From: Flavobacteriales bacterium
GTDB taxonomy: Bacteria > Bacteroidota > Bacteroidia > Flavobacteriales_D > Sanyastnellaceae
Direction: 5' to 3'
Assembly: GCA_028825055.1 (NCBI GenBank)
Contig: JAPKAW010000013.1
Location: 1-18,710 of the forward strand
Length of the DNA stretch: 18,710 nucleotides
The position numbers and the translations under genes were made by a program. Positions 13,780 to 18,710 of this stretch are shown piece by piece (positions within the stretch are counted from its first letter, which is position 1; each line of letters opens with the position of its first letter). The notes under the pieces are model-generated. The model searched no databases and was not told the origin of the DNA. It saw only the letters and a list, made by a program, of their open reading frames with translations.

Positions 13780-14754
13780 TCACAAAGGCAATGCGATGCT
13801 TCGATACACCCCAAAACAACCATAGCCACTGCTCATATTGGTATAAGCAAGTAACGGTTCTGAAAACAATGCAAACCCGTCTGGATTCTGAATATTTCCG
13901 AGCGAAACATAGTAGGCTGCCATTTCAGGAGTGACGGCGACAACCTGTAAAGACTTGGATAGTGCCTCATAGTCTTCGAGTGTTTGGCCATAATACTCGA
14001 CCTCCAATTCAAATGTGATGGACTCAAGGCCAATAGAACCGGCAACTTCTTGCACTAGGAGCCCCTCAAAGAGTCGCAGCCGCTCAACACGAGGGTCTTC
14101 GTCAAATTCCCGGTTTACCCAGATTGCAGCATATTCATATTCATATTCTTCTGTGCTCAACGCATCGATGTCAATCGTGGGTTGCAGTATGAAGAAATCT
14201 TGTGCGTTCTCACGTGTAGGAAGGGTGAATTCGATTTCGATGATTTGACGAACGAAGATCTTGTCTTCCTCGGGCCATTCATCCACTTCGGGCTCTAGCG
14301 GAGTGAATTCGAAAGAAACATGATACGGTGCACCGCTAATTGTGTCAATTCTGGGAGGGGTGGTTTGTATTCCAGACGCCGATTCGAATCCAGGAGCTTC
14401 AGCTGTTAGTGTCCATTCGCCCTCCTCAAGACCGGGGTTTTCAAAGACGTGTCCGATTCCGTCCTGCCAATCGGTTGTTCCTCCCCAGGTATAAGAAGCG
14501 CCATTGGACTGACTCAGAGTGAAGAGGGTTTCTTTTTGCTTTTGACTTCCATCCGCATCCAAAATGCCAGCAGAACTCTGGGCTCGAGCCACAAGGGTGT
14601 CTGCATCCCAATTGCAAAGCATGGAAACGGCGAGCCGCGGTTCATGCTCGGGAAATTCAATCTCCTGCACGACGCCTCTTGATAAACGCTCGCACCCTGT
14701 GCTGAGAACGATCAATCCCAAAAGGCCAATCCAAAGTGAAATGTTATTTTTCAT
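13780..14754 (-). CDS. DUF4249 family lipoprotein, partner of the TonB-dependent receptor
   Basis: The ATG at 14754 is chosen because it gives a lipoprotein signal at once (lipobox LSTGC, Cys21) and sits 5 nt after the receptor stop; an in-frame ATG at 14778 lies inside the receptor gene. The product has 324 residues. The N-terminal EPRLAVSMLCNWDADTLVA region, the PGLEEGEWTLTAEAPGF strand pair and the C-terminal FALFSEPLLAYTNMSSGYGCFGVY block match the DUF4249 family. Such proteins are encoded beside TonB receptors with an N-terminal carboxypeptidase-regulatory-like domain in Bacteroidota. By analogy with SusD it may be an outer-membrane lipoprotein working with the receptor, but its ligand is unknown. 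A weak palindrome overlaps the stop; no terminator is evident. Confidence 0.85.
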   Translation of the reverse strand: MKNNISLWIGLLGLIVLSTGCERLSRGVVQEIEFPEHEPRLAVSMLCNWDADTLVARAQSSAGILDADGSQKQKETLFTLSQSNGASYTWGGTTDWQDGIGHVFENPGLEEGEWTLTAEAPGFESASGIQTTPPRIDTISGAPYHVSFEFTPLEPEVDEWPEEDKIFVRQIIEIEFTLPTRENAQDFFILQPTIDIDALSTEEYEYEYAAIWVNREFDEDPRVERLRLFEGLLVQEVAGSIGLESITFELEVEYYGQTLEDYEALSKSLQVVAVTPEMAAYYVSLGNIQNPDGFALFSEPLLAYTNMSSGYGCFGVYRSIALPL

Positions 14755-14759
14755 GTTGA

Positions 14760-17162
14760 TTAGAAGTCTATACGCCATGCAACGGAGGGGATGATGGGAA
14801 AAATCCCATATTCACGAATGACCCGATTACCATTGTCATCGGTGTCTACGAGGGAGAAGAATGGGTTCAGGTTGTTGTACACGTTATAACAACTGAAAAT
14901 CCATGACCGCTCGGTGTGCTCTCTTTTCTTCGATTTGGTAACAGAGATGTCTCCGCGATGGTAAGGGCTCGTTCGGTACCCGTTTTTTGTACTCGGAACT
15001 TCAATGTTCAATCCTTGTAAATCCATAGTGTTACCGTCAAAGTTGGACGGTATGAATGTTCTGAACCTAGATTCTGAAAGCGTTAAGGCCCGACCAGTTC
15101 CATAAACCCACGTGGCGGAGAGATCCCATTGGTCGCTCAGCCGGTGCAAGATAACAATGGACGCGTCGTGACGTCGGTCGTACGTAAATGGAAACCATTG
15201 CCCGCTGTTGACCTCGTCAAAGCGACGGTTGGACCAGCTCAGGGTGTACCCGATCCATCCCGTAGTCCGACCAGTTTTCTTCTGGATTAAAAATTCACCT
15301 CCGTAGGAGTTGCCTTCACCTTGGGTCACTTGATCTTCCCAATTTTCATTGAGTCCTGAGGTGAACCCGGCTCCTTCACGGTAACTCAAAAGACCGTCCA
15401 TTTTTTTATAGTAGCCTTCTAAGCTGATTTCAAAGTCATCAAAGGATTGCGCCAACCCAGCAGCAACCTGCCAACTTTGTTGGGGTGTAATTGCAGCGGT
15501 AGACGGAACCCACAAGTCCGTTGGCAAAGCGAGGCCCTCGTTTGTGAGTAAGTTGACAAACTGGGTCATGGTTGCGAACGAAGCTTTTAAAGCTGTGCCA
15601 TACGGCAATTGGTAGTTCAGCGCCAGACGTGGTTGGAGTGAAGTGTACACCTTGTCTTGCACGTCCAGAATGGATCCATGAAGTCCGATGTTGAGTTTCA
15701 GCCGCTCGTAGGGTTGGAATTCGTCTTCGATATACGCGGCGCTTTCAAAGGAGGAGACTCCGGCAGAACCCAATACCGTGTCGAGTGGTGGGAATTCGGC
15801 TCCGAAATCAAGTTGCAATGTGGTCGCTCCCGGGTTGAATTGATGGCGGATCGTACTCGCTCCAAATCGAATGAAGTGTTGCGGATTGGGAGTAAAATCA
15901 AAATCTACGCGTGCCGTGTAATCCTCAATGCCTGATTGGTAAATCGAGGCGAATTGGAAATTGGACCCAGCAGAATCTGCGTTGAGTTCGAGTTCGCTGA
16001 ATTCCACGCCTGTTCGAAATTCATATTGACTTCGGGTGAGCATCACATTGGAAAACATACGTGGGCCCCATTCGTGATTCCATCGCGCTGCAGCAACGGA
16101 ATTGGTCCAAGCTAACCCGAAGTCGATCGAGGAGCTTGATGTCCCGAACGTTTCTGTTGACGCCAGTCCGAAATCATCTCGACCGTTGAAAATGCTAAAG
16201 TAGAGACGGTCACGACTTCCAACTTTCCAGTTGACTTTTCCATTGAAGTCATAAAAGAAATAGCGTGGGTCTGTGGTGACATCGCTGTCGCCAACATTGA
16301 TGGAGCTGATGATTGGATTCAACAGCAGATCGATATACGTACGTCGACCGCTGATCATGAAAGAAGCTTTGTCCTTTACCAAGGGCCCTTCGAGTGTCAG
16401 CTTTGACGAGAGGATGGACACCGTGCTGGTGCCATGAAATGATTTCATGTTGCCGTCCTTCATGCTGATGTCGACAATGGAGGAGAGTCGCCCACCATAA
16501 CGTGCTGGGTAGCCACCCTTGGTGATGGTCATGTTCCGCACGGCATCCGCATTGAATACAGAGAAGAACCCAAACAAGTGACTGACGCTATAGAGTGGAA
16601 CACCGTCCAAGAGCATCAAGTTTTGGTCAGGACTGCCCCCGCGCACATACAAGCCGGATGTGCCTTCACCACCGGATTGTACACCGGGAAGCAATTGCAG
16701 GCTTTTCATCAGATCCACTTCGCCTCCTATGGCAGGCAGTCGCTTAATCTGATCAATGGGGATTTCCATCTTGGACATCTGGACTTGGTCCTCGATGCGG
16801 TTATACGTTTCTCCCGTTACCACTGCTTCGCTGATGGCGACACCAGGACTCAAAGCAATGTCAAATTTAATATCTTGGTTGAGGTTGATTTCAAATTTAC
16901 GCGGCGCGTATCCGGTAAAGGAGACCACGAGATCATACATTCCTTCTACCAGGGTAAGTGAATAAAAGCCAAAGGTATTGGTTCCTGCTCCAACCGATTG
17001 GTCGGCACACCACACGGTGGCGCCCATGAGCTGTTCCCCGCTGGACTCGTCTGCAATGTGTCCGCTAATGGTATATGTCTGCGCAAATGAAAATTGAACT
17101 CCGGCAGAACAAATGAGCATAGCAGGGGCAATGCAACGTCTAAGGGAAATGAGTGAAAACAT
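14760..17162 (-). CDS. TonB-dependent outer membrane receptor with carboxypeptidase-regulatory-like N-terminal domain
   Basis: The 800-residue product has a signal peptide (to about FAQ, residue 28) and a CarboxypepD_reg-like domain (about 30-118; ISGHIADESSGEQLMGATV, TNTFGFYSLTLVEGMYDLVVSFTGY). A plug domain follows (about 130-235), with LMKSLQLLPGVQSGGEG, LYVRGGSPDQNLMLLDGVPLY and GGYPARYGGRLSSIVDI. A 22-strand-type beta barrel runs to the C-terminal end RIDF, the aromatic last residue expected for outer-membrane barrels. It imports a substrate using proton-motive force via TonB/ExbBD. The substrate is not predictable; the partner is DUF4249, not SusD, so a polysaccharide is not implied. 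It leads a two-gene operon. No clear promoter was found in the 186-nt gap shared with the divergent CotH-family gene. Confidence 0.93.
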   Translation of the reverse strand: MFSLISLRRCIAPAMLICSAGVQFSFAQTYTISGHIADESSGEQLMGATVWCADQSVGAGTNTFGFYSLTLVEGMYDLVVSFTGYAPRKFEINLNQDIKFDIALSPGVAISEAVVTGETYNRIEDQVQMSKMEIPIDQIKRLPAIGGEVDLMKSLQLLPGVQSGGEGTSGLYVRGGSPDQNLMLLDGVPLYSVSHLFGFFSVFNADAVRNMTITKGGYPARYGGRLSSIVDISMKDGNMKSFHGTSTVSILSSKLTLEGPLVKDKASFMISGRRTYIDLLLNPIISSINVGDSDVTTDPRYFFYDFNGKVNWKVGSRDRLYFSIFNGRDDFGLASTETFGTSSSSIDFGLAWTNSVAAARWNHEWGPRMFSNVMLTRSQYEFRTGVEFSELELNADSAGSNFQFASIYQSGIEDYTARVDFDFTPNPQHFIRFGASTIRHQFNPGATTLQLDFGAEFPPLDTVLGSAGVSSFESAAYIEDEFQPYERLKLNIGLHGSILDVQDKVYTSLQPRLALNYQLPYGTALKASFATMTQFVNLLTNEGLALPTDLWVPSTAAITPQQSWQVAAGLAQSFDDFEISLEGYYKKMDGLLSYREGAGFTSGLNENWEDQVTQGEGNSYGGEFLIQKKTGRTTGWIGYTLSWSNRRFDEVNSGQWFPFTYDRRHDASIVILHRLSDQWDLSATWVYGTGRALTLSESRFRTFIPSNFDGNTMDLQGLNIEVPSTKNGYRTSPYHRGDISVTKSKKREHTERSWIFSCYNVYNNLNPFFSLVDTDDNGNRVIREYGIFPIIPSVAWRIDF

Positions 17163-17261
17163 CAGGTGCTCGGGCTATATTAAAATGAAGGGCCTGCGAA
17201 GCTAAGTGTGACATCAGATTCGTTCCTTATATTTCTTGTTAAATAAGTGAGCATGGAATAA

Positions 17262-17288
17262 ATCAGAGATTTGAATTAAACCTCTGAT
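17262..17288. promoter_or_regulatory. Inverted repeat in the receptor / CotH intergenic region
   Basis: ATCAGAG (17262-17268) and CTCTGAT (17282-17288) form a perfect 7-bp dyad with a 13-nt spacer. It is centred in the divergent gap 17163-17348, about 100 bp from the receptor start and 60 bp from the CotH-family start. No T run follows, so it is more likely a regulatory dyad or chance than a terminator. Confidence 0.3.
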
Positions 17289-17348
17289 CAGTTCGGTAGT
17301 CATTAGGAGTAAGTACGCTCAAGAGCTCGCAAAAACAAGAACATAAGC

Positions 17349-18710
17349 ATGGCCATTTTACGATATCGTTCTACCTGTAATTCCTTTTTTCAGGGTTCAT
17401 TTGTGATCATTTGTTTGCTCGTTTCAATCGGGTCTGCAGCACAAACAGAAGGCAACGAAGTGTTCGGAGTGGATCAGATCCTCCATGTCGATGTCATTTT
17501 CTCGAACGACAATTTTTGGAACGAATTGGAAGCCGAATACGATGGGGAACAAAATTATCTGGCAGCCCAAGTGAGCATATTGGGAGTGAATGGAATGGAG
17601 GCAATCGACTCAGTTGGTATTCGACTAAAAGGGAACTCAAGCATGTCCCATCCCGGTAACAAGAAATCCTTCAAAATAGATTTCAATGAGTTCGTCCCAG
17701 GCCAAGCGTATGACGGTTTGAAAAAATTGAATTTTAGCAATGGATTCAAAGACCCCACCTTCATCCGTGAAAAAATATTTCTCGATGTCTGCCAAGAAGC
17801 AGGGATTCTTGCACCACGAGCCAATTTTGCTGAAGTGACCTTCAATGGCGAGCCGTGGGGATTCTATACCATCGTCGAGCAAATTGATGATCAATTCTTA
17901 GACCGGAGCATCGGCGATGACGACGGCAATTTGTTCAAGGCCGGTTCCAACTTTGGAGGAGGAGACGGCGAGGCTAGCTTGGAATACCTCGGATCCAACC
18001 AAGCGAGCTACACGTCTTCGTACGTTTTGAAAAACAACGAAGAAGAGGACGACTGGGGCGACCTCATTGACTTCGTGGACTTCATCAACAACTCGAGCGA
18101 TGCTGTATTCGAGTCGGAACTGGGCGATTGGTTGGACTTGACCGCTTATTTGCGTTCCGCAGCGTTGGACAATCTATTTTCAAATCTGGATACGTACACG
18201 CTGTCAGCGCGCAATTATTACATCTACCACAACACCACAACGGGGCTATGGGAGTGGATTAAGTGGGATGCGAATGAGGTGTTTGGTAGCTATGCGATGG
18301 GAGTAGGAGGCAGCATGACCACGTTGAATCTTGATTTTGATGGGGGCAATGAAAACCGTCCACTGCTTCAACGTATCCTCCAGAATGAAACGCTATTGAA
18401 TGCATATTACGCTGAAATGTGTGAGTTGAGGGCGCAGTGGTTCAATCCTGAATTCTTAGAACCACGCATGGATGTGTTGAAAGCGCTCATCGAGGATGCT
18501 GTGCTTGCCGATGGCAATAAGATGTATTCGAACAATCAGTTTCAAAACAATTTCAATATGAATCAAGGTGGAATGGGCGGCTCGCTCTATGGTTTAAAAC
18601 CATTTGTTGAGGACCGCGTGACCTATATGGATCAACAATTGGATTGCACGCCTTCCAGCGATGTTCTTGATTTTGCGACCGAGACCACGTTGGTCTTTCC
18701 CAATCCAGCA
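17349..18710 (+). CDS. CotH-kinase-family secreted protein, partial (cut at the start of its T9SS type A tail)
   Basis: From the ATG at 17349 the frame is open for 454 codons to the window edge. The signal peptide is long (cleavage about SAAQ, residue 32). The CotH-kinase-like domain spans about 44-430 and shows the family landmarks IRLKGNSSM (91-99), NKKSFKIDF (104-112), FIREKIFLDV (138-147), GFYTIVEQIDDQFL (171-184), NLFKAG (194-199), ALDNLFSNLDTYTLSARNYYIY (272-293) and WIKWDANEVFG (303-313). Characterised relatives (Bacillus CotH) phosphorylate proteins in the spore coat; Bacteroidota versions are exported and uncharacterised. The final visible residues, LVFPNPA, are the usual opening of a T9SS type A sorting domain of about 70-80 residues, so the gene probably ends shortly past the window. 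The WDANEVFG form has Asn where spore CotH-type kinases often have Asp. Confidence 0.9.
   Translation, partial: MAILRYRSTCNSFFQGSFVIICLLVSIGSAAQTEGNEVFGVDQILHVDVIFSNDNFWNELEAEYDGEQNYLAAQVSILGVNGMEAIDSVGIRLKGNSSMSHPGNKKSFKIDFNEFVPGQAYDGLKKLNFSNGFKDPTFIREKIFLDVCQEAGILAPRANFAEVTFNGEPWGFYTIVEQIDDQFLDRSIGDDDGNLFKAGSNFGGGDGEASLEYLGSNQASYTSSYVLKNNEEEDDWGDLIDFVDFINNSSDAVFESELGDWLDLTAYLRSAALDNLFSNLDTYTLSARNYYIYHNTTTGLWEWIKWDANEVFGSYAMGVGGSMTTLNLDFDGGNENRPLLQRILQNETLLNAYYAEMCELRAQWFNPEFLEPRMDVLKALIEDAVLADGNKMYSNNQFQNNFNMNQGGMGGSLYGLKPFVEDRVTYMDQQLDCTPSSDVLDFATETTLVFPNPA

Noticed and set aside
14752..14778. Longer start for the DUF4249 protein at 14778
   Set aside because: It would overlap the receptor gene and bury the lipoprotein signal behind eight extra residues; the ATG at 14754 gives a standard lipobox start.

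Overview
The window looks like chromosomal DNA of a Bacteroidota bacterium, probably a Flavobacteriales-like, possibly marine, lineage. Three different C-terminal signals of the type IX secretion system (T9SS) occur here. There is a carboxypeptidase-regulatory-domain TonB receptor paired with a DUF4249 lipoprotein, lipoproteins with lipobox cysteines are frequent, Shine-Dalgarno sites are mostly absent, and several intergenic regions carry Bacteroidota-type promoter words (TTTG / TAnnTTTG). No ribosomal or taxonomic marker gene is present, so genus-level placement is not possible. No tRNA, rRNA, CRISPR array, transposase or phage gene was seen.

Left part (1-3577). A lipoprotein GH92 alpha-mannosidase is cut by the left edge. 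It is divergent from a secreted protein made of two related beta-sandwich-like modules plus a T9SS type A tail. They share an 80-bp intergenic region with promoter-like words and an inverted repeat. A lipoprotein with an NTF2-like region and TPR repeats follows and ends in a good intrinsic terminator.

Centre (3578-9212). A YdbS/YdbT-like pair of membrane proteins with bacterial PH domains is translationally coupled. A secreted multidomain CE1/PHB-depolymerase-like esterase with a short T9SS-type tail comes next, then a lipoprotein of the serine beta-lactamase/esterase fold. That gene meets, tail to tail with a 7-bp overlap, a two-gene minus-strand operon. The operon encodes a 937-residue glycine-rich T9SS type B surface protein with five about 52-residue Cys repeats, and a small exported helical protein.

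Right part (12226-18710). A CIA30-domain protein converges on a minus-strand two-gene module of unknown function: a 75-residue two-helix membrane protein and a 159-residue membrane-anchored PKD-like protein. The module has two strong hairpins between its genes, a terminator behind it and an inverted repeat in front of it. A DUF4249 lipoprotein and a TonB-dependent receptor form the next minus-strand operon. The window ends inside a divergent CotH-kinase-family gene, cut exactly where its T9SS type A tail begins.

Functionally the window is dominated by cell-surface proteins: carbohydrate or ester hydrolysis, outer-membrane transport and T9SS-exported proteins. The 75-aa/159-aa module is the least explained part and the best candidate for an undescribed system. 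All function calls rest on motif recognition by eye, not on a database search.
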